Numbered from the stretch's first letter, positions 1-8,576 are shown. The stretch: 64,000 bases of DNA from Azospirillum sp. SYSU D00513 (GCF_017356015.1 NZ_JAFIQV010000027.1:43742-107741); one strand, 5' to 3'. Numbers and translations are program-made. Notes: generated by a model from the letters alone, not told the origin.

Positions 1-1
1 C

Positions 2-736
2 GGCCTCTTCTCGGTCGGTGGCCTCGTCGGCGCCCTGGGCATGAGCGCGCTGGTCGGCACCGGCCTGGCGCCGCTGGCCTGCGGGCTCGGCGTCGGCGCG
101 CTGGTCGCCGCCATCACCCTCACCCAGCATCGCGATGTGCTCGGGCCGGACCGGGACGCCCCGCGTGCCGCCGGCGGCCCGGTCTTCGTGCTGCCGCGCG
201 GCGGCTCGCTCCTGCTCGGGCTGCTGTGCTTCGCCGTCTTCATGCTGGAAGGCGCGGTGCTGGACTGGAGCGCCGTTTTCCTGCGCTTCTTCCGGGGCTT
301 CGGCGAGTCGCAGGCCGGTCTGGGTTACGCGGCCTTCTCCGTCGCCATGGCGGTGGGGCGCTTCACGGGCGACCGGCTGACCCAGGCGCTCGGCCCGGTC
401 AACGTCGTGCGGGTCGGCGGGCTCCTGACGGTGGCGGGGCTGCTCATCGCCGTGGCGCTGCCCTGGGGGGCTGCGGGGCTGCTCGGCTTCGTGATCATCG
501 GGCTGGGGGCCAGCAACATCGTGCCGGTTCTCTTCAGCGCCGCCGGACGGCTGCCGGACATGCCCGCCAGCACGGCCATCGCCGCCGTCTCCACTCTGGG
601 CGGGGCGGGGCTGCTCTTCGGGCCGGCCGTGATCGGCTTCGCCGCCGAGGTGACGACGCTGCCACTGGCCCTGGGGCTCGTGGCCGTCATGATGGCGGCC
701 GTGGCGCTCAGCGCCCGCATCGTCCGTCCGGCCTGA
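2..736 (+). CDS. MFS transporter, C-terminal part (5' end outside window)
   Basis: The reading frame is open from base 2 and gives the last 244 residues of a hydrophobic protein with about seven predicted membrane segments. The pattern of Gly/Ala/Leu-rich helices, with the loop ARG-free motif GRFTGDRLTQALGP typical of the cytoplasmic loop that follows an MFS helix, fits a major facilitator superfamily permease of the sugar/drug type (YbjJ/FucP-like in general look). The substrate cannot be inferred. The first 150 or so residues lie upstream of the window. The call to the superfamily is fairly secure; anything narrower would be a guess. Confidence 0.75.
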   Translation, partial: GLFSVGGLVGALGMSALVGTGLAPLACGLGVGALVAAITLTQHRDVLGPDRDAPRAAGGPVFVLPRGGSLLLGLLCFAVFMLEGAVLDWSAVFLRFFRGFGESQAGLGYAAFSVAMAVGRFTGDRLTQALGPVNVVRVGGLLTVAGLLIAVALPWGAAGLLGFVIIGLGASNIVPVLFSAAGRLPDMPASTAIAAVSTLGGAGLLFGPAVIGFAAEVTTLPLALGLVAVMMAAVALSARIVRPA

Positions 737-900
737 CCTGTTCGCCTGACCCGCGCGGCGCCGAAAATTGTACATCCGGCCTTGGAATCGGCCTATGGTT
801 CCTGGGGCCAGGATTTTGCGACCGCGACGCGCGATTTGATGGAATAGACGCTCGCCGCGCCACGTTTGTCACAGGGCAAGCTTAAGCGGGGGGAAGAGCG

Positions 901-1167
901 ATGCGTTCGAAGACATTGATGGCCGGCGTGCTGGCGGCGTCCCTGCTGGCGTCGGGCTGCGCCAGCAACTCGGAAGAGGCGGCGGGGCTGGCGCTGGTGG
1001 GCGCCGCCGTCGTCGGCCTGGGCATCCTCGCGGTCAGCGACGATGACGGGGACGACTGGCACGACGACCATGACCGCCGCCGGGGCCATCACGGCTACCG
1101 CGACCGCGGCTGGGACGACGATGACGGCTGCCGCCGCCGCCACCGCCACGGCAAGCACCGCTGCTGA
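901..1167 (+). CDS. Small lipoprotein with His/Asp/Arg-rich tail
   Basis: An 88-residue protein with a good ribosome site (GGGGGAAGAG) seven bases before ATG. Residues 1-20 form a lipoprotein signal peptide ending in the lipobox LASGC, so Cys20 is the expected lipidated residue. Residues 28-44 are a small Ala/Gly-rich hydrophobic stretch. The last 40 residues are dominated by Asp, His and Arg and could bind metal, although this is only a composition argument. No named family is recognised. It has its own leader of about 160 bases and no obvious operon partner. Confidence 0.65.
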   Translation: MRSKTLMAGVLAASLLASGCASNSEEAAGLALVGAAVVGLGILAVSDDDGDDWHDDHDRRRGHHGYRDRGWDDDDGCRRRHRHGKHRC

Positions 1168-1197
1168 GCCCCAATGCGGGACTGGTGGCGGGGCCGG

Positions 1198-1521
1198 TCA
1201 GGAGGAGGCGGACGACCGCCGCTTGCGCCGCCATTCGGTCCATCGCCGCTCGCCCCAGACCATGAGGCGGGCGGTCGGGCGCTTCAGGAAGGGAATGTCC
1301 TGGGCCAGCAGCAGAACGCCCAGCGGCAGCATCCACAGGCCGAGGACCGGCAGGAAGCTGAAGAAACCGCCGACGATCAGCAGCAGGGCGATCGGGACGC
1401 GCAGCCAGATCATGCGGGGCTCGCGCAGGCCCCGCAGCCCGCGGCCGATCGGCCCGGGGAGCTTCTGCTCCAGCTTGTCGAACTGGCGGTCGATGCGCTT
1501 GTCGTAGATATCGTCGGTCAC
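1198..1521 (-). CDS. Small two-helix inner-membrane protein
   Basis: A 107-residue protein read from a GTG at 1521, giving an N-terminus VTDDIYDKRIDRQFDKLEQ that is charged and amphipathic. Two hydrophobic segments follow at about residues 38-56 and 60-76 (IALLLIVGGFFSF and LGLWMLPLGVLLLAQ), then a basic, Trp-rich tail RWTEWRRKRR. The frame stays open upstream to 1764, and an ATG at 1614 would add 31 residues of poor-looking sequence, so the start is uncertain. Similar short membrane proteins are common hypothetical proteins in alphaproteobacteria; no function is known to me. Confidence 0.6.
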   Translation of the reverse strand: MTDDIYDKRIDRQFDKLEQKLPGPIGRGLRGLREPRMIWLRVPIALLLIVGGFFSFLPVLGLWMLPLGVLLLAQDIPFLKRPTARLMVWGERRWTEWRRKRRSSASS

Positions 1522-1751
1522 GGCGTGTCCAGAGGTTTCGGGCAGGGTTCGGGCGGGGAACCCGCCACCGTCCTTCACAAGCCTCGCATTCAACAGGCGG
1601 CGCGCTCCCGCCATTCCAAGTGGGTGTCCTTCCGGAATAGGCGAAGGCTTTTTTAGGTTCCGGTCCGGCCAAGATTTTTTGAGGCTGCCGGGATTAAGCC
1701 CGCCATGCGCCGCGTATACGGTGCGTCCGGTTGAGGGGAAGACGAAAGAGA

Positions 1752-2276
1752 ATGGACATATCAAGTCATCTCGGTGTCCTGCGCCGCTACGCGCTGGTGC
1801 TGACGCGGGATGCCGACCGGGCCGAGGATCTCGTGCAGGAAGCCGTTCTGCGCGCGCTGGAAGGCGCTCGCACGCTGCGCGACGGCACCGATCCCAAGCC
1901 CTGGCTGCTGTCCATCCTCCACAACACCCACGTGTCGCGCTGTCGCCGCCTGAAGACGGAGCGCGAGGCGGAATCGGCCCTCGTGCAGGCCGACGGCCTG
2001 TCCGGGAACCCGTCGGCGCCGCAGGCGGCCCGCGTGGAGCTCGGCCAGACCATCGAGGCCCTGATGGACCTGCCCGAGGAGCAGCGCGAGGTGCTGATGC
2101 TCGTGGCGATCGAGGGGATGAGCTACCGCGACGTGGCCGACTGCCTGGGGGTGCCGCTCGGCACCGTCATGTCGCGGCTGGCGCGCGGCCGGGCGGCCCT
2201 GCGCGCCGCGACGGAACGTTCGACGGACCGCCCGGGTGAAACCGGGCAGGGACCGCATCTGCGATTGGTAAGGTGA
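1752..2276 (+). CDS. ECF-family RNA polymerase sigma factor
   Basis: A 174-residue group 4 (ECF) sigma factor. Region 2 is at about residues 8-70, with the -10 binding helix around DADRAEDLVQEAVLRAL. Region 4 is at about 105-155, with the helix-turn-helix GMSYRDVADCLGVPLGTVMSRLARGR. There is no region 3, as expected for ECF factors. I chose the ATG at 1752, preceded by GACGAAAGAG; the frame extends to 1731 without better signals. The stop lies four bases before the start of the anti-sigma gene, so the two are surely co-transcribed and probably translationally coupled. Pairing with a membrane anti-sigma factor suggests a response to an envelope or redox signal. Confidence 0.9.
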   Translation: MDISSHLGVLRRYALVLTRDADRAEDLVQEAVLRALEGARTLRDGTDPKPWLLSILHNTHVSRCRRLKTEREAESALVQADGLSGNPSAPQAARVELGQTIEALMDLPEEQREVLMLVAIEGMSYRDVADCLGVPLGTVMSRLARGRAALRAATERSTDRPGETGQGPHLRLVR

Positions 2277-2280
2277 TCCG

Positions 2281-3084
2281 ATGCCCGCACCCATTCCCGA
2301 GGAAGACCTGCTCGCCTATGTGGACGGCCAGCTCGACGTGGCGCGCCGGATTGAGGTGGAGGCCTATCTCCAGGACCATCCCGACCTTGCCGCCCGCGTC
2401 ATGCGGGACATGCGGCTGCGCGACGAGATCAACCTCTTTCTGACGGCCGGTCCCGTCCTAGGCCCCGCTACGGGCACGGCACCGCTTCCCGTCACGGCCG
2501 CCGTGGCGGCCCAGGTCCTCCCGCTTCCCGCCCGCCCGCGCCGCCGCGCGGCGGCGCAGCTCCGCGCGGCGGTGGCGGCGGCCGTCTTCATCGGCATCGG
2601 CTGGTCGGCCCACGCGCTGTTCGGCAACGTGCTGGCCGATCCGGTCGCCGCCGCCCATCCCGTGCCCGTCTTCGCCGACGAGGCGGTCGAGGCGCACCGC
2701 TCCGCCATCGAGGCGGGGGAGACCTTCGGCGGCCAGCCGCCGGAGCGGGCGCCGGCGCTCGCCCGTGTCGCCTCCCAGTCGGCGGGCGGCGCCCTTCCCA
2801 TCCCCGAATTTCCGAAGGAACTGCACGCCCTGACGTCGCGCATCGTCCCCTGGGACGTGGGCAGCGCGGTCCAGGTGGTCTACGAGGCCGCCGGTTCCGA
2901 CCGCGTCACCCTGTTCGCGGCCGAGGACGGCAGCTTCTCGGCAACCCGTCCCGAATCCGCGCGGTTCGGTGATCTGTCGGTCGTCTACTGGCAGCAGGGC
3001 CACCATGTGTATGCCCTGTGCGGAAAGCTGCCGGCGTCCGAGCTGATGGCCTACGCCAAGGCCGTGCAGGCTTCCTGGTTCTGA
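2281..3084 (+). CDS. Membrane-anchored anti-sigma factor
   Basis: A 267-residue protein directly behind the ECF sigma gene. Residues 1-55 form the cytoplasmic sigma-binding helical region (EEDLLAYVDGQLDVARR), typical of transmembrane anti-sigma factors, without the HxxxCxxC zinc motif of ZAS-type members. A single membrane segment is at about residues 94-115 after an Arg-rich stop. The remaining 150 residues would be periplasmic and resemble the sensor part of PrtR/RsiW-like anti-sigma proteins. It is expected to hold the upstream sigma factor inactive at the membrane. The ligand or protease that releases it is not visible from sequence. Confidence 0.8.
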   Translation: MPAPIPEEDLLAYVDGQLDVARRIEVEAYLQDHPDLAARVMRDMRLRDEINLFLTAGPVLGPATGTAPLPVTAAVAAQVLPLPARPRRRAAAQLRAAVAAAVFIGIGWSAHALFGNVLADPVAAAHPVPVFADEAVEAHRSAIEAGETFGGQPPERAPALARVASQSAGGALPIPEFPKELHALTSRIVPWDVGSAVQVVYEAAGSDRVTLFAAEDGSFSATRPESARFGDLSVVYWQQGHHVYALCGKLPASELMAYAKAVQASWF

Positions 3085-3118
3085 ACCGGTACCGACCCGA
3101 ACACATCGAGAGGAAACT

Positions 3119-3838
3119 ATGGTGAACCCGCACTACTCCCCCTTCGGCGCGGCGGCCGGCCTGTCCCAGGCCGCGTACGACGAGGGCCTGCGCAAGCACA
3201 TGCTGCGCATCTACAACATGATGATGCTGGGTCTGGCCCTGACGGGCGCGGTCGCCTTCCTCGTCGCCAACACCCCGGCTCTCTACGTGCCGATCTTCAC
3301 CACCCCGCTGAAGTGGGTGGTCATGCTGGCGCCGCTGGCCTTCATCATGGTGCTGTCCTGGCGCTTCCAGAGCATGTCGGCGGCCAGCCTCCAGGCGCTG
3401 TTCTGGGCCTTCTGCGGCGTCATGGGCCTGTCCATGGCCTCGATCTTCCTGGTCTACACGGGCGCCAGCGTCGCGCGCGTCTTCTTCATCACCTCGGCGC
3501 TGTTCGCGGGCATGAGCCTTTACGGCTACACCACGAAGGCCGACCTGTCGAAGATGGGCTCCTTCCTGATGATGGGCCTGCTCGGCATCGTGCTGGCCAG
3601 CCTGGTCAACATCTTCATCGGCTCCAGCGCCCTGCAGTTCGCCATCTCGGTGATCGGCGTGCTGGTGTTCACGGGCCTCACCGCCTACGACACCCAGCGC
3701 ATCAAGGAAGAGTTCGCCGAGGGCTACGGCCACGAGACGAACACCAAGATGGCCGTCATGGGCGCGCTGTCGCTCTACCTGAACTTCATCAATCTCTTCA
3801 ACATGCTGCTCCACCTGACCGGCCAGCGCGAGGAGTGA
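3119..3838 (+). CDS. Bax inhibitor-1 / YccA family membrane protein
   Basis: A 239-residue integral membrane protein with about seven hydrophobic helices and the C-terminal signatures of the BI-1 family, including GLTAYDTQRIKEEF near residue 185-198 and the final segment LSLYLNFINLFNMLLHL. Bacterial members are calcium-leak or protease-modulating inner-membrane proteins. The ribosome site AGAGGAAACT is ideal. It follows the anti-sigma gene by 34 bases and may belong to the same transcript, which would place it within a membrane-stress response; that link is inference. Confidence 0.9.
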   Translation: MVNPHYSPFGAAAGLSQAAYDEGLRKHMLRIYNMMMLGLALTGAVAFLVANTPALYVPIFTTPLKWVVMLAPLAFIMVLSWRFQSMSAASLQALFWAFCGVMGLSMASIFLVYTGASVARVFFITSALFAGMSLYGYTTKADLSKMGSFLMMGLLGIVLASLVNIFIGSSALQFAISVIGVLVFTGLTAYDTQRIKEEFAEGYGHETNTKMAVMGALSLYLNFINLFNMLLHLTGQREE

Positions 3839-3919
3839 TCCCGGACGGCATCACGCGGATTTTTGAGCTTCGGATTCGAGCTTCGGAATAGACGCTTCAG
3901 ACAGTCAGGAACGAGGACC

Positions 3920-4543
3920 ATGGAACACAACGAGCGCCAGATCATCGATGGCCTGTTCGACAAGCTCCGGCAGGCGGAGATGCAGTCCGGCCCGCGTGAC
4001 CCCGAGGCGGAAAGCCACATCCGCGCGCATGTCACCCGCCAGCCGGCGGCACCCTACCTGATGGCCCAGACCATCGTCATGCAGGAGCAGGCGCTGGCCG
4101 CCATGCAGGCCCGCAACGAGGAGCTGGAGCGCCAGCTCCAGGAGCGTCCGGCGGCCTCCTCCGGCGGGCTGTTCGGCGGGCTGTTCGGCGGCTCCAAGCC
4201 GGCGCCGCAGCCGCAGTCTTCCGGCTACGGCCAGCCGGCCATGCGTCAGGGTGGACCCTGGGGCAACCAGCAGGCGCCGGGCTACGGTGACCCGCGGGTC
4301 GGCGCCTACGCCAACCCGCAGTACCGACACGGCGGCGGGGGCGGCTTCATGGCCGGCGCCATGCAGACCGCCATGGGCGTGGCCGGCGGCATGCTGCTCG
4401 GCAACGCGCTGATGGGTGCCTTCTCCGGCGACGAGGCCCAGGCGGCCGAAGCCCCTGCGGAGCCGGCGGCGGAAGCCGACCAGGCGAGCTGGGACCAGGG
4501 CGGCGGCGAGGACTTCGGCGGCGATTTCGGCGACGAGATCTAA
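3920..4543 (+). CDS. DUF2076 family protein
   Basis: A 207-residue protein. Residues 1-80 are helical and match the DUF2076 pattern (ERQIIDGLFDKLRQAE, then PRDPEAESHIRAH), with a probable coiled coil at 55-75. A Gly/Pro/Gln/Tyr-rich low-complexity middle follows, then a short hydrophobic Gly/Ala/Met segment at about 140-165 (FMAGAMQTAMGVAGGMLLG), and an acidic tail ending EDFGGDFGDEI. ATG at 3920 was chosen because the family starts here; the frame runs upstream to 3863. Function is unknown; some relatives are described as periplasmic ligand-binding sensor proteins. A strong terminator follows. Confidence 0.8.
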   Translation: MEHNERQIIDGLFDKLRQAEMQSGPRDPEAESHIRAHVTRQPAAPYLMAQTIVMQEQALAAMQARNEELERQLQERPAASSGGLFGGLFGGSKPAPQPQSSGYGQPAMRQGGPWGNQQAPGYGDPRVGAYANPQYRHGGGGGFMAGAMQTAMGVAGGMLLGNALMGAFSGDEAQAAEAPAEPAAEADQASWDQGGGEDFGGDFGDEI

Positions 4544-4566
4544 GCCCGGCCATTCCTGGCCGACCG

Positions 4567-4600
4567 GGCCGCGCGGGGACAGCCCCGCGCGGCCTTTTTT
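4567..4600 (+). terminator. Rho-independent terminator after DUF2076 gene
   Basis: A perfect 12-bp stem, GGCCGCGCGGGG at 4567-4578 with its complement at 4583-4594, four-base loop ACAG, then six T residues at 4595-4600. It separates the DUF2076 gene from the riboswitch operon. Confidence 0.93.
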
Positions 4601-4667
4601 CATGGCGGAATTTCCCCATGCCGCGTGTTGACCGGCCCAGATCTTTCGGCCACTCTGCCCGCCGCCT

Positions 4668-4745
4668 ATGACATGGGGTGCCCGCTGGGCGGGCTGAGAT
4701 CACACCCATAGAACCTGACCTGGGTCGTACCAGCGGAGGGATCGT
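4668..4745 (+). promoter_or_regulatory. TPP (thiamin pyrophosphate) riboswitch, THI element
   Basis: The conserved THI-box landmarks are all present in order: GGGGTG at 4675-4680, CTGAGA at 4694-4699, CACACCC at 4701-4707, ACCTGA at 4713-4718, TGGGT about 4720-4725, CCAGCG at 4730-4735 and AGGGA at 4737-4741. This is the aptamer that binds thiamin pyrophosphate. It ends about 86 bases before the ATG of the transporter operon. In that spacer CCCCA (4798-4802) can pair with TGGGG (4821-4825), part of the ribosome site, so control of translation initiation is more likely than termination; no T-run follows. That mechanism is inferred. Confidence 0.95.
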
Positions 4746-4830
4746 CTGCGGGCCGCGGCTTGTCCGGTTCTTTCCGTCCCGCCCCGGTTCCCGGCTCCCC
4801 CAATGGTCCGTTCCGCGCCGTGGGGAAGAG

Positions 4831-5985
4831 ATGATGAGGACCGGACGCAACCGAACGATGGCCAGCGCGCTGCCCCTGATCGGGCTTCTCCTGGCCCATG
4901 CCGCCGCACCTGTGCGGGCGGAAGAGGATATCTCCATCCCCGTCCTCGTGCCCGTCACCGGCTTCCTGTCGCTGGAAGGCACCAGCCAGCGCAACGGCGC
5001 GCTGCTGGCCCTGAAGGACGCCGTCCCCGGCCTGACCATCCGCTCCGACGTCATCGACACCGGCACCTCGCCCGAAGCCGCCGTGACCGCGCTGGAACGG
5101 GCGGCGGGCGGTGGCGGGGTCGTCGCGGTGGGGGCCAGCATGCTCGGCACCCAGATGCTCGCCATGCTGCCGCTGGCCGAGGAATACGGGCTGCCGCTGG
5201 TCACCGTGTCCGGCACCGCCTCCATCACCGAGCAGGGCAACCCCTGGGTCTTCCGCTTCTTTCCCGGCGACGCCGTGACCAAGGAAGCGCACGCCCGCTA
5301 CGTGGTGGAGGAGCTGGGCAAGCGGCGCGCGGCCGTGATTTACCAGACCACCGCCTACGGGCAGAGCGGCAAGGCCCATCTCGACACCGTGCTGAAGCGG
5401 CTGGGCGCCGAGCCGGTCTTCGCCGAAGGGGTGGACCCCACCGCCAAGGACCTGCTGCCGGTGCTGACCAAGGCGCTCGCCGCCGGTCCCGACGTGCTGA
5501 TCCTGCACCTGCATTCCGGCCCGACCGCCCTGTTCCTGCGCCAAGCCGCGGCGCAGGGGCTGACCATCCCGGTCGTCGCCGGCTCCGCCATGCACCAGCC
5601 GAGCACGGCGGCCCTGCTTGAGCCCGCCGAGCTGAAGGGGGTCTGCGCGGAGACCGCCGCCTCCCCCGTGTCCGGCGGCTCGCCGGAGATGGAGGCCTTC
5701 ACCGAGGCCTACCGGCGGGAGTTCAAGGCGGAGCCGGACGCCTTCGCGCTCGGCCAGTATGACGGCACGCGCATGGTGCTGGAGGCGGTGAAGGCCGGCG
5801 CCCGCACGCCCCAGGCGGTGCGCGACGCCCTGGCCGGCGGCACCCACAAGGGGCTCGCCATGACCTACCGCTCCGACGGGAAGGGCAACATGGCCCATTC
5901 CGCCGTGATCGTCTGCTACGACGGCGCCAGCCGCGTCCCAAAGCTCGCCAAGCGCTACGACAACGTGACGGGCGTCGTGCCGTGA
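4831..5985 (+). CDS. ABC transporter substrate-binding protein, Liv/HAAT type, TPP-controlled
   Basis: A 384-residue exported protein of the type I periplasmic binding family used by branched-chain amino acid (LivJ/LivK) transporters. Residues 1-28 are a signal peptide (MMRTGRNRTMASALPLIGLLLAHA, shown in part) with cleavage near VRAEED. The mature start ISIPVLVPVTGFLSLEGTSQRNGALLA corresponds to the first strand and helix of the family, and the body keeps its two-lobe pattern with hinge AVIYQTTAYGQSGKAH. ATG 4831 follows GGGGAAGAG. Because the operon is under a TPP riboswitch, the ligand is likely thiamin, or a pyrimidine or thiazole precursor or breakdown product, rather than an amino acid. 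That is inference. Confidence 0.85.
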   Translation: MMRTGRNRTMASALPLIGLLLAHAAAPVRAEEDISIPVLVPVTGFLSLEGTSQRNGALLALKDAVPGLTIRSDVIDTGTSPEAAVTALERAAGGGGVVAVGASMLGTQMLAMLPLAEEYGLPLVTVSGTASITEQGNPWVFRFFPGDAVTKEAHARYVVEELGKRRAAVIYQTTAYGQSGKAHLDTVLKRLGAEPVFAEGVDPTAKDLLPVLTKALAAGPDVLILHLHSGPTALFLRQAAAQGLTIPVVAGSAMHQPSTAALLEPAELKGVCAETAASPVSGGSPEMEAFTEAYRREFKAEPDAFALGQYDGTRMVLEAVKAGARTPQAVRDALAGGTHKGLAMTYRSDGKGNMAHSAVIVCYDGASRVPKLAKRYDNVTGVVP

Positions 5986-5995
5986 GGCACCGCCG

Positions 5996-6868
5996 GTGAT
6001 CATCCTCCAGCTCCTGGTGAACGGGGTGGCGCTGGGGGCGGCCTACGCGCTGGTGGCACTGGGCTTCGTGCTGGTGCTGAACGCGACGTCGGCGGTGAAC
6101 TTCGCGCAGGGCGACCTCGTCATGGCCGGCGGGCTGCTGGCCGTGGCCGCGGCGCCCCTGCTGCCCCTGCCGGGGGTGCTGCTGCTCCCGGTGGTGATGG
6201 CGCTCATGGCCGGGCTGGGGGTGCTGCTGGCGTTGGCGGCCTACATGCCCCTGCGTCGGCGCCCGCCGGTCTCGGTCTTCATCAGCACCATCGCGGTGGG
6301 CATCATCCTCCAGAATGGGGCCTCGGTCCTGTTCGGGCCGGAGCCGCGCGCGGCTCCACCGCTCTTCTCCGGCGGGTCGCTGAGCCTCGGCGGGCTGGTC
6401 GTGGCCGAACAGAGCCTCGCCATCATCGCCGTGGCGGGGCTGCTGATCGCGGCGCAGGGCTGGCTCTTTGCCCGCACCCAACTCGGCCGCCGCCTGCGCG
6501 CGACCGCCCAGGATCCGGAGATGGCGCGCGCCTGCGGCGTCCCGGTCACGGCGATGATCCTCGCCACCTTCGCGTTGGGTACGGCCTATGCCGGGGTCGC
6601 GGGGCTGCTGCTCGCCAACCAGTTCTTCGTCGCACCCACGGCGGGCGGCGACCTGATCCTCAAGGCCTACATCGCCGTTACCATCGGCGGCTGGGGGTCG
6701 GTGCCGGGGGCGGTGGCCGGGGCGCTGGTGATCGCGCTGTTCGAAGTGGGGGTGTCGTCGGTCCTGTCCTACCCCGTCGCACTGGGCGCCTTGTACGTCA
6801 CGCTCCTGCTCATCCTGGTCGCCCGGCCGCAGGGCCTCTTCGGGGAGGCGGCGCGGCGCCGTGCGTGA
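5996..6868 (+). CDS. ABC transporter permease, LivH type
   Basis: A 290-residue inner-membrane permease with eight or so helices. The N-terminus IILQLLVNGVALGAAYALVA and the segment NFAQGDLVMAGG near residues 35-46 are hallmarks of LivH, as is the loop RATAQDPEMARACGV (about 166-180), which contacts the ATPase. Translation starts at GTG 5996, ten bases after the binding-protein stop, and the end overlaps the next gene by eight bases. It forms the channel together with the LivM half of the next protein. Its substrate is presumed the same thiamin-related compound as the operon's binding protein. Confidence 0.88.
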   Translation: MIILQLLVNGVALGAAYALVALGFVLVLNATSAVNFAQGDLVMAGGLLAVAAAPLLPLPGVLLLPVVMALMAGLGVLLALAAYMPLRRRPPVSVFISTIAVGIILQNGASVLFGPEPRAAPPLFSGGSLSLGGLVVAEQSLAIIAVAGLLIAAQGWLFARTQLGRRLRATAQDPEMARACGVPVTAMILATFALGTAYAGVAGLLLANQFFVAPTAGGDLILKAYIAVTIGGWGSVPGAVAGALVIALFEVGVSSVLSYPVALGALYVTLLLILVARPQGLFGEAARRRA

Positions 6869-8576
6869 CCTCCGCAGCCTCGGCCAGCCCCTGCTCCTCG
6901 CGTCGGGTGCCCTGGCCCTGACCTCGTACGCCCTGCTGTACGCGTCTCCCTACGAGCTGCGCGTGCTGACCGTCGCCGGGGTGTACGCGTTGGCCGTGAC
7001 CGGCTTCCAGATCGTCTTCGGGCTGGCCGGCGCCCTGTCGCTGGCGCATGGCGCCTTCTTCGGGCTCGGCGCCTACGCCACGGGCATCCTCGGCAGCCGC
7101 TACGGGCTGGGCTTCGCCGCGACCTTCCCGCTGTCACTCCTGCTGCCGCTGGTGGTGGCGCTGCTGGTCGGGCTGCCCGTGCTGCGGCTGGAATCGCACT
7201 ACTTCGCGCTGGCGACGCTCGGGGTGGCGCAGGTCGTGCTCCTGCTGGCGGTCAACCTGCCGGACCTGACCGGCGGGGCGAACGGGCTGCCCGGTGTGCC
7301 GGGCGTGGTGCTGTTCGGCTGGGCGGTGCCGCGCGGGCTTCCGCTGGCAGCGCTCGTCTGGGGCATGGTGGCTTTCGGCGGGCTGCTGGCCTGGCGTGTG
7401 GCGCGCGGACGGCTCGGCCGGGCGCTGGTGCTGGTGCGCGACGACCCGCTGGCGGCGGCGGCGCTGGGGCTCGACGTCGGGCGCCTGCGGCTGGCGGCTT
7501 TCGCTCTCAGCGCGGTCTTCGCGGGCGCCGCCGGTGCCCTGTCCGTCCACACCCAGCGCGTGGTGTCGCCGGAAGTGCTGGAATTCCCGGTGATGGTCTC
7601 GGTCCTGACCATGGCCGTGGTCGGCGGGCGCGGGCGGGTCGCGGGGGCAATCCTCGGCGCGCTCCTCCTGATCCACCTGCCGGAATGGTTCCGCGCGCTC
7701 GAGCGCAGCTACCTCATCGTCTATGGCGTGGCGCTTCTGGCCGCGGTGATCGCCGCCCCGCAGGGGCTGACCGGGCTGCTGGACCGGCTTCTCCCGCCAC
7801 GGGACCGCGCCCCCCCGCGCCCCGTGCCGCCGGCCGAACCCGCCCGCTCCGGCCCGGGGCCGGCACTGGTGGTGAGAGGACTCGCCAAATCCTTCGGCGG
7901 CGTCCGCGCGGTGGACGGCGTCTCCTTCGCCCTGGAGCCAGGCGCCATCACCGGCCTCATCGGCCCGAACGGCTCGGGCAAGACGACCGTGATCAACCTG
8001 CTGTCCGGGCTGGAGCGGCCCGACGCCGGGACTGTGGAGCTGTTCGGGACGGAAACGGCGGGATGGCGCCCCGACCGCATCGCCCGCGCCGGCCTTGCCC
8101 GCACCTTCCAGTCCGGAGCCCTGCCGGACGGCGCGACCGTGCTGGAGGCGGTGGCCGCCGCGCGGCTGGCGGAGGACCCCGGCCTCGTCCCGGCGGAAGC
8201 GCACGCCCTGTGGGCGCTGGAACGGCTCGGCGCCGGCGGCCTCGCCGGGCGCCTCTGCGGCGACCTGCCGGCGGCCCTGCGCCGCCGGGTCGAGCTGGCA
8301 CGCGCGCTGGCCCGCCGCCCCGGCCTTCTGCTGCTCGACGAGCCGGCGGCCGGCCTGACCGACGCGGAGAAGGCCGACCTTGCCGGCCATCTGCGTGCCG
8401 CCGCGGCGGAGGGCACGGCGGTGCTGGTGGTGGAGCATGACATGGGATTCCTGCTTCCGCTCGCCGGGCGCGTCCTCTGCCTCGACCAGGGCCGCCTGCT
8501 CTATGAGGGGCCGCCGGAGGGCGTGCGGCGGGACCCGGCGGTGGTCGCCGCCTATCTCGGGGAGGGGACCGCATGA
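6861..8576 (+). CDS. Fused LivM permease - LivG ATPase
   Basis: A 571-residue fusion. Residues 1-305 are a LivM-type permease with the family loop GLAGALSLAHGAFFGLGAYA near 53-72 and about nine helices. A Pro/Arg-rich linker (about 310-330) leads to an ATPase domain: Walker A GPNGSGKTT near 368-376, Q-loop ARTFQSG near 415, Walker B LLLLDEP near 490 and H-loop VVEHDMGFL near 525. The ABC signature is degenerate: where LivG has LSYGQ or LSGGQ, this protein reads GDLPAALRRRVELARAL (about 465). GTG start at 6861 overlaps the upstream permease. The fusion itself is known in some Liv systems; the lost signature is unusual. Confidence 0.88.
   Translation: MRDLRSLGQPLLLASGALALTSYALLYASPYELRVLTVAGVYALAVTGFQIVFGLAGALSLAHGAFFGLGAYATGILGSRYGLGFAATFPLSLLLPLVVALLVGLPVLRLESHYFALATLGVAQVVLLLAVNLPDLTGGANGLPGVPGVVLFGWAVPRGLPLAALVWGMVAFGGLLAWRVARGRLGRALVLVRDDPLAAAALGLDVGRLRLAAFALSAVFAGAAGALSVHTQRVVSPEVLEFPVMVSVLTMAVVGGRGRVAGAILGALLLIHLPEWFRALERSYLIVYGVALLAAVIAAPQGLTGLLDRLLPPRDRAPPRPVPPAEPARSGPGPALVVRGLAKSFGGVRAVDGVSFALEPGAITGLIGPNGSGKTTVINLLSGLERPDAGTVELFGTETAGWRPDRIARAGLARTFQSGALPDGATVLEAVAAARLAEDPGLVPAEAHALWALERLGAGGLAGRLCGDLPAALRRRVELARALARRPGLLLLDEPAAGLTDAEKADLAGHLRAAAAEGTAVLVVEHDMGFLLPLAGRVLCLDQGRLLYEGPPEGVRRDPAVVAAYLGEGTA

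Noticed and set aside
4678..4830. N-terminal extension of the binding protein through the leader
   Set aside because: The in-frame open sequence runs through the riboswitch aptamer; the signal peptide and ribosome site place the start at 4831.
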